Shown here in pieces: positions 1 to 9,500 of a DNA stretch of 21,403 nucleotides. Below the pieces are notes generated by a model. That model made no database searches and was not told where the DNA came from. It worked only from the letters and a program-made list of their open reading frames with translations. Position 1 is the first letter of the stretch. Each line of letters opens with the position of its first letter. Position numbers and translations under genes: made by a program. The stretch covers positions 1 to 21,403 of the forward strand of contig SLEW01000018.1 in NCBI GenBank assembly GCA_007124575.1. The letters run 5' to 3'. Source of the stretch: Bacteroidales bacterium (GTDB lineage: Bacteria; Bacteroidota; Bacteroidia; Bacteroidales; UBA7960).

Positions 1-1946
1 AGGCGCCTAATTATTTAAAGCAGGCCCTCGGGTGGTCGTATCATGCGCCTTATGCTGGTCATGATGCCATTCAGCTGGCCATAGGACAGGTATTCAATCG
101 CGAAACGGATCATTTGTTTCCCTACTACCGTGACATGCTCATAGCCTTGTCTGCCGGGCTTACTGCAGAGGAAATATTGTTAAATGGCCTGTCGAAAGCC
201 ACTGATGTAGCAGGTGGTGGCAGGCATATGTCAAACCACTTTGCCAAACCTGAGTGGAACATTCACAATGTGTCATCGGCTACGGGTAACCATACCCTGC
301 ATGCCGTTGGTGTGGCGCGTGCCATGAAGCGATATGGTCATAAGGGAGTAGCCATCAGTTCACAGGGAGAGTCATCCGTGTCGGAAGGCTATGTGTACGA
401 GGCCATCAATGGTGCAAGCAACGAAAAGCTGCCTGTAATCTTTGTTTTTCAGGACAACGGATATGGTATTTCTGTTCCCAAGAAGGACCAGACAGCCAAC
501 CGCAAGGTTGCGGATAACTTCCGGGGTTTTAAAAATCTTCGCATCATTTATTGTGATGGCAAGGATGTGCTTAACTCCATGAATGCCATGCAAGAGGCAC
601 GGGAGCACGCGCTGGAGACAAGTGAACCTGTTATCGTGCATGCCAGTGTAGTACGTATCGGATCGCACTCCAACAGTGACCGTCATGATTTATATCGTGA
701 TGAGCGGGAGCTTCACTGCGTGCAGGCTCATGATCCGATGCTAAAGATCCAGAAACTGCTTCTCGAAAATAAGATATACACGGAAGCGGAGCTTGATGAG
801 ATCGACAAGCAGATGAATAAAAAGATCGCTGAGGCTCACAAAAAGGTTCTGAAGGCTCCCGATCCGGATCCGGCCACCATACACGATTTTGTCATTCCTG
901 AGCCCTACAAGGCAGAAAAGTACCCCGATGGCATTCACCAGGAAGAAGGGGAAAAGAAAAAGCTCATCACTGCTTTAAATGAGACTCTTAAGGCTGAGTT
1001 CAGGCATAACCAGGATACTTTCATCTGGGGGCAGGATGTGGCTTACAAGGAAAAAGGAGGCATTTTTAATGTCACCAAAGGAATGCAGAAAGAGTTCGGC
1101 AAGGAACGCGTTTTCAATGCTCCCATAGCCGAGGACTACATTGTAGGCACAGCCAATGGCATGAGCCGCTTTGATGAAAAGATACGCATAGTGATTGAAG
1201 GTGCTGAGTTTGCTGACTATTTCTGGCCGGCTATGGAGCAGTACGTGGAGATGACCCATGACTACTGGCGCAGTAATGGTCAGTTTTCTCCAAACGTAAC
1301 CATCCGCCTTGCTTCCGGAGGGTACATCGGTGGAGGCCTTTACCACTCGCAGACCACCGAGGCTGCTCTGACTACTTTTCCCGGTATCCGGGTAGTTTAT
1401 CCCTCCTTTGCAGATGATGCTGCCGGATTGCTTCGTACGTCCATGCGCTCCAAAGGGCCAACGCTCTTCCTGGAACCCAAGGCTCTTTACAACGCGAAAA
1501 TAGCAGAAACCGTGGTTCCTGATGATTATGAGGTGCCTTTTGGCAAGGCGCGCATCCGCCGTGAAGGGAAAGACCTTAGCATCATCACCTACGGCAACAC
1601 CACCCACATGAGTATTCAGATGGCCGACAAGATCGCAGAGGAAACCGGGAAGGAGATCGAAGTACTTGACCTCCGGTCGCTAAACCCCCTTGACACCGAT
1701 GCTATCGTAGAAACTGTAAAAAAGACCAATAAAGCACTTGTTGTGCATGAAGACAAGGTCTTTTCAGGGTTTGGCGGTGAACTGGTTGCCCAGATCAACG
1801 AGCTTGCCTTTGAATATCTGGATGCTCCCGTGAAACGCGTGGGATCCACGTTTACCCCTGTGGGGTTCCACAAGAACCTGGAAAAAGCCATTCTTCCCAA
1901 CAAGGATAAGATCAGGGAAGCTGCCATGGAGCTCCTCGACTTCTAA
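1..1946 (+). CDS. 2-oxoacid dehydrogenase E1, alpha-beta fusion (5' truncated by window)
   Basis: Thiamine-diphosphate E1 of a pyruvate or branched-chain 2-oxoacid dehydrogenase complex, which decarboxylates the oxoacid and passes the acyl group to the E2 lipoyl domain. The frame is open from base 3 to the left edge, so the true start lies outside; the TTG at 114 falls inside conserved sequence and is not a start. Numbering from base 3, the alpha half has the ThDP/Mg motif GESSVSEG (residues 122-129) followed by the partner motif QDNGYGIS. The beta half starts around base 960 and shows the family blocks WGQDVA, VFNAPIAE, FADYFWPA and GGLYHSQTTEA, the last carrying the conserved His. Alpha and beta fused in one chain is common in Bacteroidota. 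GE replaces the commoner GD of the ThDP motif, as in branched-chain E1 enzymes. Substrate cannot be settled from sequence alone. No E2 or E3 gene is visible here. Confidence 0.93.
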   Translation, partial: APNYLKQALGWSYHAPYAGHDAIQLAIGQVFNRETDHLFPYYRDMLIALSAGLTAEEILLNGLSKATDVAGGGRHMSNHFAKPEWNIHNVSSATGNHTLHAVGVARAMKRYGHKGVAISSQGESSVSEGYVYEAINGASNEKLPVIFVFQDNGYGISVPKKDQTANRKVADNFRGFKNLRIIYCDGKDVLNSMNAMQEAREHALETSEPVIVHASVVRIGSHSNSDRHDLYRDERELHCVQAHDPMLKIQKLLLENKIYTEAELDEIDKQMNKKIAEAHKKVLKAPDPDPATIHDFVIPEPYKAEKYPDGIHQEEGEKKKLITALNETLKAEFRHNQDTFIWGQDVAYKEKGGIFNVTKGMQKEFGKERVFNAPIAEDYIVGTANGMSRFDEKIRIVIEGAEFADYFWPAMEQYVEMTHDYWRSNGQFSPNVTIRLASGGYIGGGLYHSQTTEAALTTFPGIRVVYPSFADDAAGLLRTSMRSKGPTLFLEPKALYNAKIAETVVPDDYEVPFGKARIRREGKDLSIITYGNTTHMSIQMADKIAEETGKEIEVLDLRSLNPLDTDAIVETVKKTNKALVVHEDKVFSGFGGELVAQINELAFEYLDAPVKRVGSTFTPVGFHKNLEKAILPNKDKIREAAMELLDF

Positions 1947-1983
1947 GGTACACCATTAAATTCTTCTGGTGTTTTTATTACTT

Positions 1984-2020
1984 TATCCGGCCACTTTTAG
2001 GGGTGGCCGGATATTTTGTG
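1984..2020 (+). terminator. Rho-independent terminator of the E1 gene
   Basis: A perfect 11-bp stem (1984-1994 with 2003-2013, arm TATCCGGCCAC) with an 8-nt loop is followed by TTTTGTGTTT. It lies 37 nt after the E1 stop codon. Its T-tract overlaps the -33 element of the next promoter. Confidence 0.88.
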
Positions 2021-2047
2021 TTTATAATTCTGTATTTTGTAACTTTG
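2015..2047 (+). promoter_or_regulatory. Bacteroidota-type promoter for the T9SS-secreted protein gene
   Basis: TTTG (2015-2018), 21 nt, then TAACTTTG (2040-2047), an exact match to the Bacteroidota primary sigma consensus TTTG / TAnnTTTG. The predicted start of transcription is near 2054, giving a leader of about 80 nt before the ATG at 2136. No Shine-Dalgarno sequence is seen; the A-rich stretch before the ATG is usual for the phylum. Confidence 0.7.
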
Positions 2048-2135
2048 CCGTCCGATTTGCAAAGTAAAGAGTCTGACCGGGCTGTAAAATTATTTTATGA
2101 TCCGGTATTGTTAAACCAACAGCAATAGCATTACT

Positions 2136-5100
2136 ATGAAAAAACAATTTACTGTTTTCTTTTTGAGCTTTTTAATCCTCGCTCCGGCATTTCATGCCAT
2201 GGCCGGAGAAAGACAAGATTTTCAGGACTTACCCATATTTATGGATTTTGAGCTCTTCAATGGGGTCAATTTGAATGATGAATACCCTGGCTGGTATCAG
2301 GGAAAGGGTACACCGCCTTCTCCCAGCATCTCATCCAGCGCATGGTATCGTGCCGATGTCCTTTATGGGAAAGTGGCCGCTGGCATCAGCATGACTTATA
2401 CCGGGCTGAAAGATGACTGGATCATCACCCCGGAGTTTGATGTTACCGAAAACACGAAACTGACTTTCATGGCGGCGCTGACCCGTTTCTGGAATGACCC
2501 GGTGCAGGGACATTTCGCCCATAACGACAGTCTGAGCGTTATGGTAGCCACGGATGGATTCAATTTCACCGAAACGGTACATACTTTTGATATGAGCAAT
2601 CAACCTCCATGGGATGCTGACTACTATGATGTGTATTTGTCTGATTTTGAAGGGGAAACAGTACGTTTGGGCTTCTACATCACCAATGGACAGGAGACTA
2701 ACAGCCTGCTGGCCTTTCATTTAACTGATATCATGGTCAAAAACGATCCGTCCCGGGATGCACTGGCTTTCGATCTGGTGCACCCCTCGCCGGTTAGCTG
2801 TTTTGAAGACGGGATGCCGGTAGTGGCCAGAATCAAAAATGACGGCCTGGAACCCATAAGCTCAGTGCCGGTAAGGGTACGCGTGCGTGGAGCTCAAACC
2901 AAAAACCTCTTTGGCTCTTATGAAGGCACCATCAATCCCGGCGAGTATGCCGACGTGGAAGTGGGCATACTCGATAATCCGCCTTATGGCGAATATGAGT
3001 TTGAAATACAAACAGAGCTCCCCGATGATGGCTTTGCTGGCAATGACGTGGCGTCTGACATCATCAGGTATCATCATGAACCAGGAGAGCTGCCCCTTCC
3101 GGAAATGAATTTTATTGGTTTTTATTATGACAACCTGGGTGATATTTATCCCGGCTGGTATCAGGCGAGAGGTAAAGACTGGCCACGGGTTGCCATGAAT
3201 ACCGACTGGCAGGGCTCCAATTTTGACGGAGCCCGCACGGCAAACGTCTATTTTGTTGGCCTGGGCACCGAAGACTGGCTCGTAGGGCCACAGTTCACCG
3301 CTACAGAAAACCTGGTAGTAGAATTGCGTGCTGCCGTAGAATATGACCAGGGCACTAACCAGATGGGCTCCGATGACCAGCTTGCAATCATGATCTCTCC
3401 CGATTGTGGTGAAACCTGGGAAAAAGCAGCAGCTTTTACCCAGCAGACTGGAGTGACTACCTCGCTGGAGGAATATACCTTTCATATTGGCGGCTATGCT
3501 GATGAAGACATCTTACTTGCCTTTTATGCCACCACGGGAGATGCCAATGACCCTGAGAGTTACCTCTTCCATATCACCGATGTGAAGATCAAAAATCTTT
3601 ATGCCCATGATGCAGGGGTGACTCGTCTGATCGCGCCCACTACAAGCTGTGCTTTCAGCGAAGAAGAGGAAGTCATTGTACGGGTTGAAAACTTCGGCAG
3701 TGAAACCATCAACGATTTGGAGGTCGCATATCAGATTGATGATGAGGATCCCGTGGTCGAAACCATTTCTCAAAGCCTGGAATATGGCGAGACTCTTGAT
3801 TATACCTTCGGTCAGACTGCTGACCTTACCGGAGATACTGATTTCTATTTCAGTGTTTACACCATGCTTGAAAACGATGAAAACCCGGATAACGACGGGC
3901 TTTATGATATCCCCGTACGTATTTCGGCATTTGATCTGGCTACCGAAGGCACCTATTCCATGGGTTTTGAAGAAGGTGAAGATTATGAAGACTGGACCGT
4001 GGAGGATGCCAATGAGGACGGTTTGACATGGGAGCGGGAGCATGATCCGCAGCATGCAAACAGCGGTGAGTATGCTTACGCTTATTATTCTAATCAATCC
4101 AGCGTGCCCAGCGACGACTGGCTGTTCAGTCCCTGCTTCAACCTGGAGGAAGGCATGACATACTATGTTAGCTTTTACTACAAAAACAGAGCCACTACCT
4201 GGCCTGAGAGCCTGCGCCTGTCCTTAGGCCAGCAAGCCACAGGAAGTGCAATGGATCAGGAACTCCTTGACCTGGGTGAAATCGATAACTCATCCCATGA
4301 AAAAGCAGAGGTGACTTTTACCGTTGACGAGGCCGGATCCTATTATTTTGGGTGGCACGCCTATGGTCCGGCAGACCAATTTGGCATGCATGTGGATGAC
4401 ATTACCATCTACCAGGTGTTTGACTATGACCTTGCTGTGACAGACTATGTCAGGCCCAGGAACAAAGACGGGAACTGTCAGCTTCAGGATGCCGGTTTTA
4501 TCGAAGTGGAAGTCGCCAATATGGGTAGCGAAAACATCACCTCATTCGATATGGGCATCATGATTGATGACGATGATTATGTGATTAGCATAGAAGAGAA
4601 TATCGATGCAGGAGAGAGCGTATGGATAAACCTTGAAAACGGCTTTTCCATTCCTGCTGACGAGGTTGTGGATATTGCTGTATGGACAGATCATCCGCAG
4701 GACATTAATGCCGCCAATGATACACTCCACATCCCCGAATACCTGATGAGTCAATATATGACCAGCTTTGATGCCAGTGAAGATTTTGACGGGTGGAGCA
4801 GCCTGAGCTTCGACGGTGTGAATGAGTGGCACCACCTGGAGAACCCATCTGTTTCACGAACCGGCGACTTTGTTTATGCCTTACGCACAGATGGTGCCAA
4901 CGGCAACACAGGCAGCGACGATTGGCTGTTCACTGAATGCTTCTACCTGGAGGCGGGCACCTGTTATGACATCAGCTTCTTTTACCGCTCACATTTCTCC
5001 ACGGAAAACCTCAGGCTGCACATGGGTGATGCCCAGGACCCGGATGCCATGGAGGAGCTGCTGATTGACCTTCCGGAATTTAATACCAATACCTACGAAC

Positions 5101-5948
5101 ATGCATCACAGCAGTTCACCGTGGAAGAAAGTGGTGTGTATTTCTTTGGCTGGCATACTGATGGCGGCACCTCCGGACGTTATTTCATCTATATTGATGA
5201 TGTGGCCATTGTAGAAGACCTGGAGTCACAACCCGTGGCGGACCCCGATTACCTGATCCTCGACAATGAGGTGGCCTTTTATGCCAATGCAGATAATGCT
5301 ACTACTTTTTACTGGGAGCTTGGTGATGGCCAGACTTCTGAAGAGGAGAACCCATTCCATTTATATGATGAATCCGGACTTTATGAAGTGAGCCTGACGG
5401 TTGGCAGCGGGTGTGTTGAACAGACCTATACTTTTGACCTGAACCTGGAGCTGCCTGTTTTCCAGGTGATATTTGACATCCAGGACCCGAATGAAGAAAC
5501 GATTGATGGGGCAACTGTGGAAGTTGGCGGTGATGAGAATACGCCCGGCGACTATTTATTTGAACTCAAACAAGGCGGATATCTTTATCATGTGGAAAAA
5601 GAAGGTTATGAAAGTGATCATGGCGCATTTACCGTGATCGATGATGAGCTGGTGATTGTCGTAACGCTTCCATTCGATGGAGATACTCATGCAGGAGACA
5701 TCACCGTGTCGGAGCTGATCGACCTTTATCCGAATCCGGCAAGTGAGTATATCCGCGTTTATTTTGAAGGTGAGATAAGCCATGTGGAGGTTCTTAACCT
5801 TTCCGGCCAACGCGTATACCAAGCTTCAGGCGCAGCTTTCGGTGATAACAGCATGAAGTTGAATGTTGCTGACTTTAAGGCAGGTACTTACCTGCTGAGG
5901 ATTCATTCTGAAGGCAGGGCACATCATGCCATCTTCATCAGGATGTAA
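2136..5948 (+). CDS. Large secreted multidomain protein with T9SS sorting tail
   Basis: 1270 residues, predicted to be exported by Sec and then across the outer membrane by the type IX system. Residues 1-23 form a signal peptide ending AMA before GE. Four jelly-roll (cleaved-adhesin/choice-of-anchor type) modules begin near residues 30, 318, 602 and 871. They fall into two pairs: 1 and 2 share YPGWYQ near their start; 3 and 4 share SDDWLF and GxYxFGWH motifs. CARDB-like beta-sandwich spacers follow modules 1-3 (about 205-310, 490-595, 770-865). A PKD domain (about 1032-1100, with FYWELGDGQTSEEENP) is followed by a carboxypeptidase-regulatory/PEGA-like beta domain (about 1105-1185). The C-terminus from about 1193 is a Por-type sorting domain (LYPNPAS, GQRVYQ, GTYLLRI). 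The protein is rich in Asp and Glu, as expected for a secreted or calcium-binding surface protein. No protease or glycosidase catalytic motif is visible, so adhesion or binding is an inference. Monocistronic, with its own promoter and terminator. Confidence 0.9.
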   Translation: MKKQFTVFFLSFLILAPAFHAMAGERQDFQDLPIFMDFELFNGVNLNDEYPGWYQGKGTPPSPSISSSAWYRADVLYGKVAAGISMTYTGLKDDWIITPEFDVTENTKLTFMAALTRFWNDPVQGHFAHNDSLSVMVATDGFNFTETVHTFDMSNQPPWDADYYDVYLSDFEGETVRLGFYITNGQETNSLLAFHLTDIMVKNDPSRDALAFDLVHPSPVSCFEDGMPVVARIKNDGLEPISSVPVRVRVRGAQTKNLFGSYEGTINPGEYADVEVGILDNPPYGEYEFEIQTELPDDGFAGNDVASDIIRYHHEPGELPLPEMNFIGFYYDNLGDIYPGWYQARGKDWPRVAMNTDWQGSNFDGARTANVYFVGLGTEDWLVGPQFTATENLVVELRAAVEYDQGTNQMGSDDQLAIMISPDCGETWEKAAAFTQQTGVTTSLEEYTFHIGGYADEDILLAFYATTGDANDPESYLFHITDVKIKNLYAHDAGVTRLIAPTTSCAFSEEEEVIVRVENFGSETINDLEVAYQIDDEDPVVETISQSLEYGETLDYTFGQTADLTGDTDFYFSVYTMLENDENPDNDGLYDIPVRISAFDLATEGTYSMGFEEGEDYEDWTVEDANEDGLTWEREHDPQHANSGEYAYAYYSNQSSVPSDDWLFSPCFNLEEGMTYYVSFYYKNRATTWPESLRLSLGQQATGSAMDQELLDLGEIDNSSHEKAEVTFTVDEAGSYYFGWHAYGPADQFGMHVDDITIYQVFDYDLAVTDYVRPRNKDGNCQLQDAGFIEVEVANMGSENITSFDMGIMIDDDDYVISIEENIDAGESVWINLENGFSIPADEVVDIAVWTDHPQDINAANDTLHIPEYLMSQYMTSFDASEDFDGWSSLSFDGVNEWHHLENPSVSRTGDFVYALRTDGANGNTGSDDWLFTECFYLEAGTCYDISFFYRSHFSTENLRLHMGDAQDPDAMEELLIDLPEFNTNTYEHASQQFTVEESGVYFFGWHTDGGTSGRYFIYIDDVAIVEDLESQPVADPDYLILDNEVAFYANADNATTFYWELGDGQTSEEENPFHLYDESGLYEVSLTVGSGCVEQTYTFDLNLELPVFQVIFDIQDPNEETIDGATVEVGGDENTPGDYLFELKQGGYLYHVEKEGYESDHGAFTVIDDELVIVVTLPFDGDTHAGDITVSELIDLYPNPASEYIRVYFEGEISHVEVLNLSGQRVYQASGAAFGDNSMKLNVADFKAGTYLLRIHSEGRAHHAIFIRM
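4110..4932 (+). repeat. In-frame internal duplication within the secreted protein gene
   Basis: The stretch AGCGACGACTGGCTGTTCA at 4110-4128 recurs as AGCGACGATTGGCTGTTCA at 4914-4932. They are 804 nt (268 codons) apart, and similarity continues for about 50 nt downstream (coding for SDDWLF, then a Cys-Phe and an acidic loop in both). The copies mark jelly-roll modules 3 and 4. A similar but older-looking pair, TACCCTGGCTGGTATCAGG at 2283 and TATCCCGGCTGGTATCAGG at 3147, is 864 nt apart in modules 1 and 2. Confidence 0.75.
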
Positions 5949-5983
5949 GCCATCAGACAAGCCTGGAGTCTTTAAAGATCTGT

Positions 5984-6036
5984 AAAAAAGGCGGGTAGCA
6001 GCTGAGAGTGAATCTCAGGAGCTATCCGCCTTTGTT
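5984..6036. terminator. Bidirectional hairpin terminator between convergent genes
   Basis: A 13-bp stem (5987-5999 with 6021-6033, one G-T wobble) and an inner CTGAGA/TCTCAG stem (6002-6007 with 6013-6018). It has an A-run on the left and a T-rich right side, so it can work on both strands. It sits between the end of the secreted-protein gene (5948) and the end of the rubrerythrin gene (6064), which converge here. Confidence 0.85.
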
Positions 6037-6063
6037 GTGTAAATGCGAATAATGGGATGCGGT

Positions 6064-6519
6064 TTAATTCTCCCGCATGACAAAGTCGTCATATTCCAGC
6101 TCAAACCTCAGTTTGTGCTTTGACTCTTCTACGGCCAGGGCCTGAAAGACTTTTTTCAGCTCCTCATGGTCGGTTAGGTCTGCGAGGTTTGAATAGAGCT
6201 TAAATGCGGCTTTTTCACGCTTCATGGCCAGCACCAGTGCGTCTTCATATTTCATGTCATCGGCAGCTTTGCTGCGTACCACATAGTCAGCTATTTTCAG
6301 GTCGCGCACCTTTTCCACTTCCATGTCGAAAAGGCCTTCGTCCTTAATTTTCTGTAGCCGTGCCTTGTGACCCACCTCTTCCTGGGCAAACTCCAGAAAA
6401 ACATCTTTCATTTCCTGGTTTTGCATGCGTCCGGCAAGGGACCTGTAAAAGTCCACGGCTTCCTGCTCAGAGTTCATAGCGAAGTCGAGCACTTCATCAA
6501 TGGAGTTGAATGTTTGCAT
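6064..6519 (-). CDS. Rubrerythrin-like diiron (ferritin-fold) protein
   Basis: 151 residues, a four-helix ferritin-like protein of the rubrerythrin family, probably a cytoplasmic peroxide or oxygen-scavenging diiron protein. It has two symmetrical half-sites: E18 with Y25 seven residues on, and E48-x2-H51; then E102 with Y109 seven residues on, and E132-x2-H135. It lacks the C-terminal rubredoxin Cys4 domain of classical rubrerythrin, so it would need a separate electron donor. It starts at the ATG at 6519, 58 nt after the stop codon of the large flavo-iron-sulfur subunit on the same strand. I see no Bacteroidota promoter in that gap, so it may be the last gene of that operon. Peroxidase activity is family knowledge, not shown by the sequence. 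Confidence 0.85.
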   Translation of the reverse strand: MQTFNSIDEVLDFAMNSEQEAVDFYRSLAGRMQNQEMKDVFLEFAQEEVGHKARLQKIKDEGLFDMEVEKVRDLKIADYVVRSKAADDMKYEDALVLAMKREKAAFKLYSNLADLTDHEELKKVFQALAVEESKHKLRFELEYDDFVMREN

Positions 6520-6577
6520 AAGCTTTTATTTTAATAAGTTTTTACTAATTCTTTCCTGTCGGTCAGCGTTTTTGCCA

Positions 6578-9500
6578 CTATTTGCTGAACGATTCTTCCC
6601 ACCAGTCTTCGAAACGCTTGACGAGATGGTCGCAACCATGATCGAAATGTTTGGCGTGGCCATTCGGGCTGGTTTTTACAAACTGATAAAGGGAGGTGTC
6701 GGGTCCGTTATTCATCAGGGATGCTGCCTCTACCATCACCGCGGCCGGCGTATCCGGGGCTTCCATACCAAAGAGCTCATGCAGCCGCCTCAGCTGGCCG
6801 AAGCTGTTTATTTCAAGCGGGTCAGGCATGACCGCGTCGAATTGTTGTATGAACTTCTGGGTGTTGGTAAAGCTTCCGCCAGTTTCGGTGTGCACGGAAG
6901 CCGGCATAACCAGATCAGCTTTCTTCGCGGTTTCAGTCATAAAGAGATCCTGTACAACAAGTAAACGGGTTTTACCCAGAACCTTTTCTGCTTCTCCGGG
7001 CTTTTGTGCACAACCTATGGGATCTTCACCGAAGACAAAGGCGTTTTTGATCTGGCCCTCTGCAAGCAGCCTCCATTGATCCTGGGATATATTTGTGGCT
7101 ATACTGTCCCTGGACCAGGCTTCCTGCAGCTTCCTGATCATTTTTTCATCCGACATGCTTTTTCCGCCGGGTGCGATGGCCGCACAGGCACCCATGTCGA
7201 AAAGCCCCTGGGCATTATTCTTCTCTTTCAGCGGCATCAGGCCGGAAGCAGTCTTGCCTGCTTTGCCCGTGATGAAGCACAGGTTGCGCAGTTCATGACA
7301 AGTCTCTGACGACACGTTTTTCTCTGAAAACAGGATCACAGATTGCGGTTCCCGGTTAAACGAATCGGCAAAACGACTTAGCTGGCCGGGTGTGCATCCT
7401 GCCTTCTCAAGAAGGCTGTCAAAGTTATCCCGGAGCACCTCCTTGCGATAAGCATCAAAGCCTTCACAATGATCATCAATAAACACCCCATTCTCCATCT
7501 TATTTGAAAGGATATAATGGATGGCGGCTTTCACAAAATGGTATGCCGATTTGATCGCTGTAGTATCCGTGGCCTTGTGTGCCATGCGGTTGTTTTCATC
7601 TGTGGTGATGAGCTCCATGGGAACCCCGTCATGGAAATGTTTGTTCCAGGCATAGAAGCCGGGTACGCCATGTTCATAGTTGATCTCGCTGTCAAGAATG
7701 TAGATACGTTTAGCCAGGTGTAAATCGTCGACCGGCACATGAAACCTGGTGTTGGCAAAGAAACCTGATCCCCGGTCCATGTAGTGGAAGCTGCTTACAT
7801 TGTTGGTTTTTACCCCGGCCCTGGCAAGCTTCTGTATCTGGTACATTTCCTCATTGGTGAGGCGTGCTCCGATATAAAAGCCATTCTCTTCCGGCTTAAC
7901 TGCCGTGATATTTTCTTTGATCATGTCAAAAGCTTCCCCAAAGCTGATGGGCTCAAATGTGCCATTGACTTTTTTAAGGGGTTGGGTGATGCGGTTTGTG
8001 TCATTCATGTAATGGTAGCCAAACTTCGCATACCGGCAGATGCTGCCATCCTTGTTTATCAGGCCTTTTCCCCCTGTGATGCGACCTGTAAAGCCGCCTT
8101 TGTGGTGCAGCCGGATCTCACATCCCACGGAACAGTAATTGCAAATGGTCCTGAGGGTTTCTGTTTCCACAGGCATGGTTTTAAAAGGCACGTTCTCTGT
8201 GATGGCACCCGTGGGGCATGTGTCGATACACAGTCCGCAGGATTCACAGTTAGTGTCCTGCAGCCTGCCATCCATGCTCGGAGCCACATAGGTCTCAAAG
8301 CCGCGGTTTACCAGTCCCAGGGCATTTGCCCCGGTAACCTCCGAGCAAATGCGGATGCATCGTGAACAGAGAATGCACTTGTTGTTGTCTATCTCCACGA
8401 AAGGATGCTCAAAATCGACCTGGTATTTCCGGTAGTCGCCTCCAAAACGTTTTTGTTCAGCCTGGTAATCGTTAGCATATTTCTTCAGGTCGCAGGTGTG
8501 AAGCTCGGAGCAGCCACACTCAAGGCATCGCAATGATTCTTTGATGGCGGCCTGATCCTCATAACCCAGCTCCACCTCATCGAAGTTGTCACGCTTTTCC
8601 GGATCAAGGGTAGGCATCTCTTCTCTCACCTGCGCCGGGAAAAGTCCCTGGTAGTCTGTTTTTTCCTGGGTTTCGAAGTTTTCCTTTTTGCTTAAAAATT
8701 CATTTTTGGAAGGGGTCACCTCCTGGTTGCGGAGAAACTGGTCTGTACTCCGGGCTGCGATCTTACCCTGGGCAATGGCCTCTATGAGGGTAGCAGGTCC
8801 GGTAACACCATCACCGCAGGCAAACACATGGCTGATGGAGGTTTGTAACGTTCCGCTGTCGGCATCGATGTCGCCCCACCGGTTAAGTTTAAGCTCTTCA
8901 CCTGCATGCTCGCTGATGTCATCAATGAAATTGACAACTGTTTTCTGGCCGATGGCGGCAAGGATATAGTCCAGCTCCACGTCGAACTCCGACCCTTCAA
9001 TTTTCACGGGTCTTCTTCGGCCTGAAGCGTCGGGCTCGCCAAGCTTCATCCGGATACATGTCAGCGATTTGAGGTTGCCGTTTTCGTCTTTGTTTACCCT
9101 GGCAGGCGCGGTAAGAAACATGTAGTTGATCCCTTCCAGCTTGGATTCGTGGATCTCAATGGGGTTGGCGGGCATCTCCTTCTCCGTGCGCCTGTAGATA
9201 ACGGTTACCTCATCGGCACCGCATCTTTTGGCCGTACGGCAGCAGTCCATGGCGGTATTCCCACCACCGATAACAGCTACCTTCTTGCCGGCAAAATCAT
9301 ATTTCTGACCTGTTGTTTCCATGTTGCGCAAAAAGTCAATACCGGAGAAGATATTGCCGGCATCATCATTTTCACATCCTATGCCGGTCCCTTTTTGCGA
9401 CCCGATGGCCAGGATGGTGGCATCGAAGCCTTCCTTAACTTTGTTGTAGCTCAGATTATCACCCAGCTTTTGGTTGTAATGGATCTTTGCCCCCAGGTTG

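Noticed and set aside
114..116. TTG as start of the E1 gene
   Set aside because: Conserved E1 alpha sequence (YHAPYAGHDA and so on) continues in frame to the left edge of the window.
975..1607. Long open frame on the opposite strand inside the E1 gene, and similar long frames inside the other large genes
   Set aside because: They lie entirely inside well-supported genes, show no family motifs and have no promoter or operon context; they are shadows of codon usage.
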